A stretch of DNA of 64,000 nucleotides from Jannaschia pagri (GCF_019655435.1 NZ_BPFH01000006.1:124001-188000); one strand, 5' to 3'. Shown: positions 43,275 to 52,881, counted from the first letter of the stretch. The notes: generated by a model from the letters alone, not told the origin. Numbers and translations are program-made.

Positions 43275-45005
43275 GTGTCCGCATCCCGCCATCCCTTTGC
43301 CCGCCTCTGGACGGGCTACCTCCGTCGTCACCTGTGGTGGATCGTACTGGCCGCCGTGCTCATGGCGGTCGAGGGCAGCACGGTGGGCGCGCTGTCCTAC
43401 ATGCTGGAGCCGATGTTCGACGTCGTCTTCGTGGCGGGGCGCGCGGATTTGATCGTTTGGATCGGGCTGGCGATCTTTGGGCTGTTCGTGCTGCGCGGGG
43501 TCGCGGGCGTGGCGCAGCGGATCATCATGGCGCGGGTGGCCTTCGAGGCCTCGTCGCGCTTGCAGCAGGATCTGCTGGCCCATGTGTTGGGCCTCGACAG
43601 CGCTTACTTCAGCTCCCAATCCCCCGGCCAATTGATCGAGCGGGTGCAGGGCGATGTGCAGGCCATCCAGCAGATTTGGACAGGGATCCTGACCAGTGCG
43701 GGGCGCGATGCGGTCGGGTTGGTGTCCCTGATGGTGGTGGCCATTATGGTCGACCCCATTTGGACGCTGGTGGCGATCATCGGCGCGCCGCTTTTGGTGC
43801 TGCCCAGCTTGATCGTGCAACGCTACATCCGGCGCAAGTCGGTGGCGCTGCGCGATATTGCGGGGCGGCGGACGACGCGGCTCGATGAGATTTTCCACGG
43901 GATCACGCCGATCAAGCTGAACGCCATGGAGGCTTATCAGCGCGACCGCTTTCGCACCGCCACCGAAGACATGGTGCGCGCCACCGTGCGGACCCAAGCC
44001 GGACAGGCCACCGTGCCCGCGCTGGTGGATTTCGCGGTGGGCTTTGGGTTCCTGGCAGTGCTGCTCTATGGCGGGCCGCAGATCATCGCGGGCGAAAAGA
44101 CCATCGGGCAGTTCATGTCCTTCTTCACGGCCATGTCGCTGGCGTTCCAGCCGCTCCGCCGGTTGGCGGGGCTCTCGGCCAACTGGCAGACGATGATGGC
44201 CTCGCTCGACCGGGTCTATGCGCTGGCTGATACGGTGCCGACCATCCTAGAGCCGCCGACCGCAGCCCGTGCGCGGCCGGCACGCTCCGATCTGGCCTTC
44301 GAGGACGTCAGCCTGTCCTATGGCGACACGCCGGTTCTGCGCGGCGTGTCCTTTGAGGTGCCACAGGGCACGACCACGGCCCTTGTCGGTCTGTCCGGGG
44401 CAGGGAAGTCAACGCTGTTCAACGTGTTGACCCGCTTGGTTGACCCTGTGGGTGGGCGCGCGACCATTGGCGGCCAGGACATCCGCGATTTTTCCATCGC
44501 GGATCTCCGCGGGCTCTTCTCGGTGGTCAGCCAGGAGACCTTGCTGTTCGACGAGACCCTGCGCGAAAACCTCACCTTGGGCCGCCCCGTGTCCGACGCC
44601 GATATGGCGCGCGCTTTGGAGGCCGCCCATGTGAGCGACTTTCTGGGCGACCTGCCCGCTGGTTTGGACAGTCCTGCAGGGCCACGGGGCAGCAACCTGT
44701 CGGGCGGACAGCGCCAGCGCGTTGCCATCGCCCGCGCCCTCTTGCGCGATACGCCCATTCTGTTGCTCGACGAAGCCACAAGCGCCCTAGACACCAAGTC
44801 GGAGCGGCTGGTGCAGCAGGCCCTGACGCGTTTATCCGCCAACCGGACGACGCTGGTCATTGCCCACCGGCTGAGCACGGTGCGCGACGCCGATCAGATC
44901 GTCGTGCTGGACCAGGGCCGCGTAGCAGAACGGGGCAGCCACGACAGCCTCCTGGCGGCGAAAGGGTTGTATACCCAACTCCATGGTCTGCAGGGGGCAC
45001 CATGA
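43275..45005 (+). CDS. ABC exporter (MsbA-like), fused membrane and ATPase
   Basis: 576 residues. Six-helix membrane domain (about 15-310), then an ATPase domain with Walker A GLSGAGKST, signature LSGGQRQRVAIARAL, Walker B LLLDEATSALD and AHRLST. MsbA-like lipid or lipid-oligosaccharide flippases have this form. It starts with GTG and overlaps the fucosyltransferase gene by ATGA, so it may flip the fucosylated lipid-linked glycan. Confidence 0.92.
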   Translation: MSASRHPFARLWTGYLRRHLWWIVLAAVLMAVEGSTVGALSYMLEPMFDVVFVAGRADLIVWIGLAIFGLFVLRGVAGVAQRIIMARVAFEASSRLQQDLLAHVLGLDSAYFSSQSPGQLIERVQGDVQAIQQIWTGILTSAGRDAVGLVSLMVVAIMVDPIWTLVAIIGAPLLVLPSLIVQRYIRRKSVALRDIAGRRTTRLDEIFHGITPIKLNAMEAYQRDRFRTATEDMVRATVRTQAGQATVPALVDFAVGFGFLAVLLYGGPQIIAGEKTIGQFMSFFTAMSLAFQPLRRLAGLSANWQTMMASLDRVYALADTVPTILEPPTAARARPARSDLAFEDVSLSYGDTPVLRGVSFEVPQGTTTALVGLSGAGKSTLFNVLTRLVDPVGGRATIGGQDIRDFSIADLRGLFSVVSQETLLFDETLRENLTLGRPVSDADMARALEAAHVSDFLGDLPAGLDSPAGPRGSNLSGGQRQRVAIARALLRDTPILLLDEATSALDTKSERLVQQALTRLSANRTTLVIAHRLSTVRDADQIVVLDQGRVAERGSHDSLLAAKGLYTQLHGLQGAP

Positions 45006-45850
45006 CGGCGGTTGCGATTGTTCCCTATGGCACCGACCTGCGACGCGGATTGGGGGCCGTGCCCCTGGATGCGCTGGACTGGCCGCTTGGCCGACCGGAG
45101 CGGCTTCGCGCGGGGACCGTCGCCGACATGGCGCGGGACGATCATCTGATCACCTACCCGAAGACGTCTCTCTGGGCGCGGCGGTTGCCGCGCTGCCGGG
45201 TCTCTCTGATGGTCGTGGAACCCCGCGCTATCCACGCTCGCCACCTCACTCTGTCACGGATCATGGGCTGGAGGTTCCACCGCATCTTGACCCGCGACGA
45301 GGCCACGTTGCGTCACCTTCGGAATGCCCGGTTTTTCCATTGTGCGGATACCTGGATCGAAGCGCCAGAGCGGCTCGATACGACCAAAACCGCTGAGGTG
45401 TCTTTGATCGCCTCGGCCAAGCGCGACCTGGAGGGGCACCGCCTCCGCCATGCCGTGGTCGAGGCCCTGCCTGAGGGGGCACCCGTTGACGTCATGGGGC
45501 GCGGCTACAAACCATTCGAAGACAAATCGGACGGGTTGGCTCCCTACCGGTATTCGGTGGTGATCGAGAACAGCCGGGAGCGCGGCTACATCACGGAAAA
45601 ACTGATCGATGCGGTTTTGTGTCGAACCATCCCGATTTACTGGGGGGCACCCGATGTCGGCGATTATCTCGACACCCGTGGACTGATCATCTGCGAGACG
45701 TTGGACGATATCCTTGCGGCCATCGACGGTGCCGACGCGGCGGGCTATGCCGCCAGGGCCGAGGCCGTTGAGGCCAATCATACCGCCGGGCGTCTGCTCG
45801 GAGACCTGCATGGGCGCGCCGCCCGTCTGATCCTGGAGGAAGAGACATGA
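45002..45850 (+). CDS. GT10 family alpha-1,3/4-fucosyltransferase
   Basis: 282 residues. The GT10 signature [20 protein letters not shown] followed by [13 protein letters not shown] (182-222) is the GDP-fucose-binding block shared by Helicobacter and animal alpha-1,3-fucosyltransferases. Acceptor probably an N-acetylglucosamine or glucose-containing glycan. Gmd and fcl lie directly downstream in the same operon, supplying GDP-L-fucose. Confidence 0.9.
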   Translation: MTAVAIVPYGTDLRRGLGAVPLDALDWPLGRPERLRAGTVADMARDDHLITYPKTSLWARRLPRCRVSLMVVEPRAIHARHLTLSRIMGWRFHRILTRDEATLRHLRNARFFHCADTWIEAPERLDTTKTAEVSLIASAKRDLEGHRLRHAVVEALPEGAPVDVMGRGYKPFEDKSDGLAPYRYSVVIENSRERGYITEKLIDAVLCRTIPIYWGAPDVGDYLDTRGLIICETLDDILAAIDGADAAGYAARAEAVEANHTAGRLLGDLHGRAARLILEEET

Positions 45851-46890
45851 AGACAGCCCTCATCACAGGCATCACCGGGCAAGACGGCGCCTATCTGTCG
45901 GAGTTCTTGCTGGATAAGGGATACATCGTCCACGGCATCAAACGGCGTACCTCGCTGTTCAATACGGCCCGGATCGACCACCTGTTCGATGGCCCCCCGG
46001 GGCGGGACGGGCGGTTCGTGTTGCACCATGGGGATATGACCGATTCCTCGTCCCTGACGCGGATCCTGTCGTCCGTGCGTCCCGATGAGGTCTATAACCT
46101 CGCCGCCCAATCCCACGTCGCCGTGTCCTTCGAAGAGCCGGAGTATACCGCCAATTCCGATGCCCTTGGCCCCCTGCGCCTGTTGGAGGCGATCCGCTTT
46201 CTGGAATTGCCAACCAAGTTCTACCAGGCCTCCACCTCGGAGCTATACGGCCTTGTCCAACAGGTCCCCCAGACCGAGGCAACGCCGTTCTACCCCCGCT
46301 CGCCCTATGCGGTCGCCAAGCTCTATGCCTATTGGATCACGGTCAACTACCGCGAGGCCTATGACCTGTTTGCCTGCAATGGCATCTTGTTCAATCACGA
46401 AAGCCCTTTGCGTGGTGAGACCTTCGTGACGCGCAAGATCACCCGGGCGCTGGCGCGACTGAAGCTGGGCGGCTCCGAGGTGCTGCGCCTCGGCAACATG
46501 GACGCCAAGCGCGATTGGGGCCATGCCCGCGACTACGTCGAGATGATGTGGCTGATGCTGCAACAGGACGCGCCCGAGGACTTCGTCATCGCCACGGGCG
46601 TGCAGTATTCCGTCCGCGATTTCGTCCGCGCCGCCTGTGCGGCCCTGGACATGGAGATCACCTTCGACGGCGAAGGCCTGGAGGAGGTCGGGCGCGATGC
46701 CTCTGGCCGCGTGATCTGTCAGGTGGATCCCCGCTATTTCCGCCCGGCTGAGGTGGAGACCCTGCTCGGCGACGCCGCCAAGGCGCGCGAGAAGCTGGGC
46801 TGGGTGCCGCGCACTTCCTTCGACGCGTTGGTGCAGGAGATGGCCGCCTCTGATCTGGCTGAGGCGGAGCGGGAGCGCCGCAATGGCTGA
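45847..46890 (+). CDS. gmd: GDP-mannose 4,6-dehydratase
   Basis: 347 residues. Rossmann [35 protein letters not shown], active-site STSELYG and YxxxK in [12 protein letters not shown], and [16 protein letters not shown] are all typical. It makes GDP-4-keto-6-deoxy-D-mannose, the precursor of GDP-L-fucose. Overlaps the GT10 gene by ATGA and fcl by eight bases. Confidence 0.97.
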   Translation: MKTALITGITGQDGAYLSEFLLDKGYIVHGIKRRTSLFNTARIDHLFDGPPGRDGRFVLHHGDMTDSSSLTRILSSVRPDEVYNLAAQSHVAVSFEEPEYTANSDALGPLRLLEAIRFLELPTKFYQASTSELYGLVQQVPQTEATPFYPRSPYAVAKLYAYWITVNYREAYDLFACNGILFNHESPLRGETFVTRKITRALARLKLGGSEVLRLGNMDAKRDWGHARDYVEMMWLMLQQDAPEDFVIATGVQYSVRDFVRAACAALDMEITFDGEGLEEVGRDASGRVICQVDPRYFRPAEVETLLGDAAKAREKLGWVPRTSFDALVQEMAASDLAEAERERRNG

Positions 46891-47815
46891 GTTCGACCTG
46901 TCCGGTAAGCGGGTGTTCGTGGCGGGCCACCGAGGCATGGTCGGCAGCGCGATTGTGCGTCGCTTGGCCTCTGAAGGGTGCGAGGTGCTGACGGCCACCC
47001 GAGCCGAGATGGACCTGACCGACCAGGCGGCGGTACGGGCTTGGTTCGCGGCGCATAAGCCGGACGTCGTTTTCCTGGCGGCGGCCCATGTGGGCGGGAT
47101 CCTGGCGAACGACACCTATCCGGCGGATTTTCTCTACCTCAATCTCATGATCGAGGCGAATGTCATCCACGCCGCCCACGAGGTTGGGGTGGCTAAGCTG
47201 ATGTTCCTTGGCTCGTCCTGCATCTACCCCAAGCTCGCCCCCCAACCGATCCCCGAAGACGCCCTGCTGACCGGCCCGCTGGAGCCGACGAACGAATGGT
47301 ACGCCGTGGCCAAGATCGCAGGGATCAAGCTCTGCCAGGCCTATCGTCGCCAGCACGGGTGCGATTTCATCTCGGCCATGCCCACAAACCTCTATGGCAC
47401 CGGCGATAACTATCATCCCGAGAACAGCCACGTCCTCCCCGCCATGATCCGCCGCTTCACCGAGGCGGTGGCAGCCCAAACCCCTGAGGTCACGATCTGG
47501 GGCACGGGCACCCCCCTGCGGGAGTTTATGCACGCCGATGATTGCGCCGATGCGCTGGTCTTCCTGACCAAACACTACTCTGACGAGGGCCATGTGAACG
47601 TCGGCTCCGGGCAGGAGGTGTCGATCCTCGACCTCGCCCATTTGGTCGCCCGTGCCACCGGCTATACCGGCCAGATCGCAACCGACCCCGGCAAGCCCGA
47701 TGGCACCCCCCGTAAGCTGATGGATAGCGGCACGCTGACAGCTATGGGCTGGTCCCCCAATGTCCCGCTGGCCGAAGGCATCGCCCGAACGGTCGCGGAA
47801 TACCGCGCGCTCTAA
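46883..47815 (+). CDS. fcl: GDP-L-fucose synthase
   Basis: 310 residues. Rossmann [55 protein letters not shown] with Tyr and Lys three apart. It epimerises and reduces the Gmd product with NADPH to GDP-L-fucose (WcaG family). Together with gmd it completes the pathway in this locus. Confidence 0.97.
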   Translation: MAEFDLSGKRVFVAGHRGMVGSAIVRRLASEGCEVLTATRAEMDLTDQAAVRAWFAAHKPDVVFLAAAHVGGILANDTYPADFLYLNLMIEANVIHAAHEVGVAKLMFLGSSCIYPKLAPQPIPEDALLTGPLEPTNEWYAVAKIAGIKLCQAYRRQHGCDFISAMPTNLYGTGDNYHPENSHVLPAMIRRFTEAVAAQTPEVTIWGTGTPLREFMHADDCADALVFLTKHYSDEGHVNVGSGQEVSILDLAHLVARATGYTGQIATDPGKPDGTPRKLMDSGTLTAMGWSPNVPLAEGIARTVAEYRAL

Positions 47816-47816
47816 C

Positions 47817-47868
47817 CCCTTCTTCTCGGGGAAAATACTCCGGGGAGCGCGAGGGGTTGGCCCCTCGC
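47817..47868. repeat. Dispersed repeat with hairpin, serving as bidirectional terminator
   Basis: TCTTCTCGGGGAAAATACTCCGGGGAG leads into GCGAGGGG-ttgg-CCCCTCGC (47849-47868). It lies between convergent fcl and the GT11 gene. Related copies lie at 21218, 43127 and 58904. Confidence 0.6.
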
Positions 47869-47897
47869 TGGCGCGACGCCAAAGGCGGCGCAACCTA

Positions 47898-48740
47898 TCA
47901 GACCCGATACCAATCCACGGGCAAAATATCAGGATTGTGCTGCCTCGGATCCGCGAACCAGACGTCCGGGGCGACGACGATTTTGTCTCTGGACGGGTTT
48001 CGCCAGGCCCCCCACCAACTAAAGGTGGAATTGGCGATGATGTGGTGATCGCAGACCGACATCAGCTCCATGTCCTCGTGACCTGCGTCGGGGCCATTGT
48101 GCCCGATCACCGACATGTCGGCGTCTAGGTGCAGGGTCTCGCGCACCCAATCGGGGTCGTCTGAGAACGCGAAGACGTGCGGTCGCGTGCCGAGGAGGTC
48201 CGTCAGGGCCGACAAGGCGCGCGCGTAGTAAGCCGCGTCGCAGGTGCCGTGGTTGCCCGCCGACAGATAATCTCCCCGCCGCACATGGAGCGAGACGGCA
48301 TGGGGTGTTTCGGCGATCCGGTCGCGCCACCGGGTGCTTTCGCCCGAGAGCGGCTCAAGCAGTGTGAGGTCCTGTCGAATGGCGTTCCCATGGTCGGCAA
48401 AATACCGCTCCGACTGGAAATAGCCGTGCAAGTAAGTGCCATCGGAGGCCCCTGTCACAGCAGCATTCACCCCCAGGCCCCGCTCGCGCAGCAGTTGGCC
48501 GCCGAACGCCCGCCATGCCAGATATCGCAGGGGGTGGGCCTTGCGACCCGGCGGCAAGGTCTCGGGCGGGACATGCCGGATGGCGTAGCGGTGCAGTTGT
48601 AGCCCGGCGTGCCCCCCCAAGAGCGTGGTGTCACGGGTGTCCAGCGCCAGATCTACTCCCAGGCGGTCGGCCAGTGCGCGGGCGGTGGCATATTGGAACA
48701 TCTGGTTGCCCAGACCCCCGAAGAGGCGTGCAGTTATCAT
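47898..48740 (-). CDS. GT11 family alpha-1,2-fucosyltransferase
   Basis: 280 residues. GGLGNQMFQYATARAL at the N-terminus, HVRRGDY (HxRRxD motif, GDP-fucose binding) and NSTFSWWGAW are the three GT11 motifs, as in Helicobacter FutC. It adds fucose by an alpha-1,2 bond, often to galactose. The start at 48740 gives the family N-terminus. It faces the GT10-gmd-fcl operon and is divergent from the GT4 gene. Confidence 0.93.
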   Translation of the reverse strand: MITARLFGGLGNQMFQYATARALADRLGVDLALDTRDTTLLGGHAGLQLHRYAIRHVPPETLPPGRKAHPLRYLAWRAFGGQLLRERGLGVNAAVTGASDGTYLHGYFQSERYFADHGNAIRQDLTLLEPLSGESTRWRDRIAETPHAVSLHVRRGDYLSAGNHGTCDAAYYARALSALTDLLGTRPHVFAFSDDPDWVRETLHLDADMSVIGHNGPDAGHEDMELMSVCDHHIIANSTFSWWGAWRNPSRDKIVVAPDVWFADPRQHNPDILPVDWYRV

Positions 48741-48784
48741 GGCTGGTTCTTGCCAAAGGCCGCGCCGGATGGCCATAGCGAGGC

Positions 48785-49813
48785 ATGGCCGAACTGATTG
48801 TCACCAACCTGAACCGCAACTTCACCGGGGTCTCGGCCACGGCTGCGGGCGTCGTGCGCCAACAGGCGACGCGCTACGACATGGCCTTGGCGGGACACGC
48901 CCTGCCGGGTGCGCCGGATCCGGTGACACTGGCCCGCGCCCGTGCCCTCAGCCGTGCGCCGGGTGACCGCCCCTTCGCCATCTGGCATGTGCGGCGCAAC
49001 CCCGAGATGCGCCACGGCATCTGGGCGCGTGATGTTCTGCACCTGCCCATCCGGCTCGTTTTTACCTCGGCGGCGCAGCGGCGCCATTCGGCCTATCCGC
49101 GCTGGCTAATATCGCGGATGGATGCGGTGATCGCCACGACCGAGGCGGCGGCCACCTACGTGCCCCATGTGCGCGCGGTTGTCCCCCATGGTGTCGATAC
49201 CGACCGTTGGGTCCCTGCGGCTGACCGCGCCACCGCATGGGCTGAAACGGGGTACGGCGGCACCGCTGGTGTGGCCTGCATCGGACGCATTCGGCCCGAG
49301 AAGGGCACCGACCGATTTGTGGAGACGATGTTGCAGGTGCTGCCGCACCGTCCCGGCCTGACGGCTTTGGTTATCGGGCGCGCGGGGCGACAGCATCAGG
49401 CCTTTGCCGAAGACCTGCGCGCGCGCGTCGCAGCGGCTGGCCTGTCCGAGCGCCTGCTCTTTCCCGGTGAGATCCCGGCAGATCGTCTGCCCACCGTGAT
49501 GCGCGGCCTCTCGGCGCTGGTGGCCCTGCCACGGTACGAGGGGTACGGCATGACCCCCTTGGAGGCCATGGCTTCGGGCGTGCCCTTCGTGGCGACGGAT
49601 ACGGGCCATTTCCGGGCGTTTGACGGCGGGTCGGTGGTGCCCAATGACGAAGGCGCCGCATCTGCGGCCAGCGACGCCCTGGGGGCCCTCTTGGACGACG
49701 TGCCGCGTTGGGCCAAAGGTGTCCGACGACGGGCCGTCACCGCCTATGGCATCGCACGCGAGGTCGAGGGCATCGGCGCCGTCTACGATGAACTGTGGGA
49801 GGGCAGGCAATGA
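48785..49813 (+). CDS. Glycosyltransferase family 4 protein
   Basis: 342 residues, GT-B fold. C-terminal RYEGYGMTPLEAMASGVPFVAT carries the nucleotide-sugar-binding glutamates. Sugar donor unknown. Its ATG at 48785 is 45 bases from the divergent GT11 start. It overlaps the GT25 gene by ATGA. Confidence 0.9.
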   Translation: MAELIVTNLNRNFTGVSATAAGVVRQQATRYDMALAGHALPGAPDPVTLARARALSRAPGDRPFAIWHVRRNPEMRHGIWARDVLHLPIRLVFTSAAQRRHSAYPRWLISRMDAVIATTEAAATYVPHVRAVVPHGVDTDRWVPAADRATAWAETGYGGTAGVACIGRIRPEKGTDRFVETMLQVLPHRPGLTALVIGRAGRQHQAFAEDLRARVAAAGLSERLLFPGEIPADRLPTVMRGLSALVALPRYEGYGMTPLEAMASGVPFVATDTGHFRAFDGGSVVPNDEGAASAASDALGALLDDVPRWAKGVRRRAVTAYGIAREVEGIGAVYDELWEGRQ

Positions 49814-50547
49814 CGACGCGGATCGACGGGGCGTTGATCATTCACCTGCCGCGCGCCACGGCCCGGGCCGCCCAGGTTCGGCAGCTTCAGCAGCAACTCC
49901 CGGTGCCGACAACGGTTTTGGAGGCCGTCGATGGTCGCACGGCAGGGCCCGAAATCCTTGCGGCCTATGACCCGGCGGGCGGCGCCCTGCGTCCCGCGTA
50001 TCCCTTTGGGTTGCAGCCGTCTGAAATCGCTTGCTTCCTGAGCCATCGCGCCGCTTGGAGCCATATCCTGGAGGCTAGATGGGAGGCCGCTGTGATCTTG
50101 GAGGACGACGCCGGTCTGGAGCCTGAGATCTTCGCGCAGGCGCTCGCCCTGGCGCAGGCGCATCCCGGGGATGGTCTGATCCAGCTTCAGACGCGCGCCC
50201 AGCCCGAGGCCGACGTCATTGCCCGGGAGGGGGCGGTGACCCTCACGGAGCCTGCCCTATCGCCACTGCGGACAACGGCGGCGGTGGTCACACGGCAGGC
50301 CGCCACAGGCTTGTTGGCGGCAACCGAAACCTTTGATCGGCCGATTGATGTGATGCTCCAGATGCACTGGGTGACAGGCGTTCGGGCAAGGGTTATCTGG
50401 CCATCGGGCGTGCAAGAGGTCTCGGACGCGGTTGGCGGCACCACCATTCAAAAGAAGAACCGTGGGATGTGGGATCGGGTAAACCGAGAAATCCGCCGTC
50501 CGCTGTTTCGCGCGGCCATGGCGCGGCGGGCGCGCGCGGGACGCTAA
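49810..50547 (+). CDS. Glycosyltransferase family 25 protein
   Basis: 245 residues. GT25 (LPS beta-1,4-galactosyltransferase type) marks are ACFLSHRAAWSHILEA and AVILEDDA (metal-binding DD). In Haemophilus and Neisseria, such enzymes add galactose to lipooligosaccharide; a galactosyl product would be an acceptor for the alpha-1,2-fucosyltransferase here. ATG at 49810 overlaps the GT4 stop. The link is inference. Confidence 0.88.
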   Translation: MTTRIDGALIIHLPRATARAAQVRQLQQQLPVPTTVLEAVDGRTAGPEILAAYDPAGGALRPAYPFGLQPSEIACFLSHRAAWSHILEARWEAAVILEDDAGLEPEIFAQALALAQAHPGDGLIQLQTRAQPEADVIAREGAVTLTEPALSPLRTTAAVVTRQAATGLLAATETFDRPIDVMLQMHWVTGVRARVIWPSGVQEVSDAVGGTTIQKKNRGMWDRVNREIRRPLFRAAMARRARAGR

Positions 50548-50552
50548 GGTTC

Positions 50553-51236
50553 TCAGATCGCACGCGCTTTCAAGGCGCGGTAGAAGGGCAGCGCAGCAGC
50601 CAAAAGGTCGTCGCGCGTCACCTGCGGCAGGGGACCTTCAGGGCCTGCAAACCCGGTGGAGCGGTGGACGGCCCCGTACCAATGGCGCGCCCAAACCCCA
50701 TCGGCGGCGTGCCCGCCTGCGGGCCAGCGCAGCATGGCGTCGGTCCACGGCAGGCCGCATTCGGCGCAGATCTTGCGCAACATTTTCTCCGGATTGTTCC
50801 GTAGGTCCGAGGTATCCACCACAATCCCGCCGAACCGATCATAGAGCGTGGCTTGGGCGGCGAAGGCGATGTCGTCTTCGGTGATCTCGTCCCGTTTCGC
50901 GCCATAGCTTGCAATGACCCGCGCCGGGTGACGGATCAGGTGAAGATGGACGGCGCCCTCGGCCCACCCTAAGGGCATCCCAGCCGACATATGGTGGGCC
51001 ATATGCTTTTGATAGACGTGGGCTTTTGGTCGCGCTTGGCAAAGCTGGGCCACGTCGGCGGGGTCGGTCGGTTGGCCCGCTAGGATCTCATCTCGCATGG
51101 GGTGGGGCAGGCCCGTCGCCGCCAGATACGCGGCGTAGAATGGCTCATCCATCACATCGAAATCGGGGCGCGCGGCGAAGGCATACATCATCGCGGTCGA
51201 CAGGTTTCGGGGGCCAGACCAGGCAAGCAGACGCAT
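50553..51236 (-). CDS. Sulfotransferase-like P-loop protein
   Basis: 227 residues. N-terminal LLAWSGPRNLSTAMMYAFA resembles the 5'-phosphosulfate-binding loop and is followed by DVMDEPFYAAYL and HLIRHPARVIASY, the 3'-phosphate-binding region. The family is usually annotated as sulfotransferase. It is convergent with the glycosyltransferase genes, five bases apart, and could sulfate the same glycan, but the acceptor is not known. Start at 51236. Confidence 0.72.
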   Translation of the reverse strand: MRLLAWSGPRNLSTAMMYAFAARPDFDVMDEPFYAAYLAATGLPHPMRDEILAGQPTDPADVAQLCQARPKAHVYQKHMAHHMSAGMPLGWAEGAVHLHLIRHPARVIASYGAKRDEITEDDIAFAAQATLYDRFGGIVVDTSDLRNNPEKMLRKICAECGLPWTDAMLRWPAGGHAADGVWARHWYGAVHRSTGFAGPEGPLPQVTRDDLLAAALPFYRALKARAI

Positions 51237-51292
51237 GGGGGATCCAAGGGTGACGGACGGGTGATCTAGGTCCGAAGTCGCAGGGGCATCGG

Positions 51293-51630
51293 TCAAGGGA
51301 TTTCGTAGCCCCAACGCTGCGGCAGGCCGGTCCGCAATGGGGGGCGATAGGGAGCCGTTTGGCGGTGGACGTGGCGTGTGGGTGCGCGACGGGCTTCGGC
51401 CTCTGCGGCCGTGACGTGCCAGGGCGGCGATGTTGCAGTGTGGGAGGGTTTATCTGGAAATCATCAGGGCCACCGTCCGTCGGGGCTGCATCCGTGACGG
51501 AACGGTAGAAGGGCACCGGATATTGGTCCTGCGCCAGTCACACCCCCTCGTGGGTCCGCGACGGCGCTTTGTCATCTGAAGGCCAAGCGGTGCGGTCTAG
51601 GATGGTTTTCGGCCATGGCATGGACGCCAT
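51293..51630 (-). pseudogene. Possible decayed small gene
   Basis: Reading minus strand from ATG 51630: a 30-codon frame (MASMPWPKTILDRTAWPSDD...) ends at TGA 51538-51540. The same frame then continues as LAQDQYPVPFYRSVTDAAPTDGGPDD, after which one inserted base at a short T run (near 51461) would join it to a 55-codon frame ending ...APYRPPLRTGLPQRWGYEIP at 51293. The three pieces look like one about 113-residue protein with an in-frame stop and a one-base deletion. No family recognised. The remaining part of the 478-base gap (51631-51715) is the upstream region of the next small gene. Confidence 0.35.
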
Positions 51631-51715
51631 AGGCGAAGGATCGCCGTCACGTTCGTGTGACTTGCCAGGAGGCTTCATTTCACACAAACTAAACCGAATA
51701 GTTTAGGAGGGTCCC

Positions 51716-51859
51716 ATGGCACCGGTGATATCCCAAAACGTTCGGCTCGCAGTATTGATCGCGGCCATCTTGTTCGGCTTGGTTCTGCAAAAACAGGTCC
51801 AGGGCACCCATCATGCGACCTGCGACGAGGATTGCGTGCAGTATTCCATGCTGGGGTAA
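51716..51859 (+). CDS. 47-residue membrane-anchored peptide
   Basis: ATG 51716 follows a strong ribosome-binding site AGGAGG (51705-51710) at five-base spacing. Residues about 8-24 (NVRLAVLIAAILFGLVL) form one membrane segment, then a soluble tail with HH and a CxxxC pair (ATCDEDCVQYSMLG). Just upstream lies the inverted repeat AACTA-n7-TAGTT (51687-51703). No family recognised. It faces the YggT gene. Topology suggests the cysteines lie outside the cytoplasm. Confidence 0.65.
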   Translation: MAPVISQNVRLAVLIAAILFGLVLQKQVQGTHHATCDEDCVQYSMLG

Positions 51860-51914
51860 GACGAACGGTCCCATCGGAAAACGAGGCGGCAATCCTGCCC
51901 CTGTCACCGGCGCC

Positions 51915-52202
51915 TTAGAAAAAGGCCGCCGCATTGTTGATCATGATCGTGCGGATCACGAAAATCGCGAAGATGACCACGAGCGGCGCCAGATCGAGCC
52001 CCCCCATCTGCGGCAAGGCACGCCGCACGGGGCCGTAGATCGGCTCTAGCAACCGTTCGAGACCCTGCCAGATTTGGGAGACGAGCGGCTGGTGCAGGTT
52101 CAGCACGCCGAAATTGATCAGCCACGACATGATGATGTGCACCAGGATGATCGTCTGTGCGATGGACAGGACGAACATGATGATCTGGAAAAGGGACGTC
52201 AT
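51915..52202 (-). CDS. YggT family membrane protein
   Basis: 95 residues with two membrane helices (LFQIIMFVLSIAQTIILVHIIMSW and APLVVIFAIFVIRTIMI) flanking the family loop LLEPIYGPVRRALPQMGGLDLAPLVV. YggT proteins are of unclear function, linked to osmotic shock tolerance and cell division. Confidence 0.92.
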   Translation of the reverse strand: MTSLFQIIMFVLSIAQTIILVHIIMSWLINFGVLNLHQPLVSQIWQGLERLLEPIYGPVRRALPQMGGLDLAPLVVIFAIFVIRTIMINNAAAFF

Positions 52203-52311
52203 AATTTACCTTCGGCTGTGTCTGTCCCTGACTTAGGCATCGCGGACGGCCCAGGCAAGCTGACGTACCGTTTCCCTTGACCCCGTGCGGGGCAGGGCAC
52301 AGATCGGCTGA

Positions 52312-52881
52312 ATGTATCCTTTCTTCAGATTTGCCTGGCAATTGTGGTCCGTCCGTAGCCTCGCCCCGATGGCCATCACCGATGAACACGTCAGCCATCA
52401 CCTCTGTATGCCCTGGGATTTGGACGGATTTCTGGAACTCAATAACGGGCGCACCCTGACGCTCTATGATCTGGGCCGGTTCGGGGCCGGGGCGCGCGTG
52501 GGGCTATCCTCTGTTTTGCGGCAGCGCCGGTGGGGCCTGGCCGTGGCCGGGTGTTCCGTCCGCTATCGTAAGCGAGTGACGGCCCTGCAACGGATCGAGA
52601 TGCGGACCCGCTGCATCAGTTGGGACGCGCGCTTCATCTACATTGTGCAATCCATGTGGGTCGGCGGCACCTGTACCTCGGAGGCCCTGATGCGGACCGC
52701 TGTAACCTCGCGCGCAGGCACCGTGCCGCCGTCCGAGGTGATGGACGCCTTGGGTTGGGAAGGTCCCGCGCCAGAGCCTCCGGCCTGGGTCGCCGCCTGG
52801 ATCGAGGCCGAGGGCACCCGGCCATGGCCCCCGCAAGGACCGGCAGCGGTGCCCGAGGGCCACGTTCCACCGACCGTCTGA
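52312..52881 (+). CDS. THEM6-like hot-dog thioesterase family protein
   Basis: 189 residues. HVSHHLCMPWDLDGFLELNNGRTLTLYDLGRFG is the strongly conserved N-terminal part of THEM6/acyl-CoA-thioesterase-like proteins; the following segments (VAGCSVRYRKRV, IEMRTRCISWDARFIY) fit a hot-dog fold. The start at 52312 agrees with family N-termini. Substrate unknown. The last 45 residues are proline-rich. Confidence 0.83.
   Translation: MYPFFRFAWQLWSVRSLAPMAITDEHVSHHLCMPWDLDGFLELNNGRTLTLYDLGRFGAGARVGLSSVLRQRRWGLAVAGCSVRYRKRVTALQRIEMRTRCISWDARFIYIVQSMWVGGTCTSEALMRTAVTSRAGTVPPSEVMDALGWEGPAPEPPAWVAAWIEAEGTRPWPPQGPAAVPEGHVPPTV

Noticed and set aside
43206..43997. Minus-strand frame (263 codons) opposite the ABC exporter start
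   Set aside because: No domain, and it overlaps the membrane domain coding region of a motif-confirmed exporter.
51538..51540. In-frame TGA read as selenocysteine
   Set aside because: No redox-type neighbouring motif and the frame also needs a one-base correction downstream, so decay or sequencing error is simpler.
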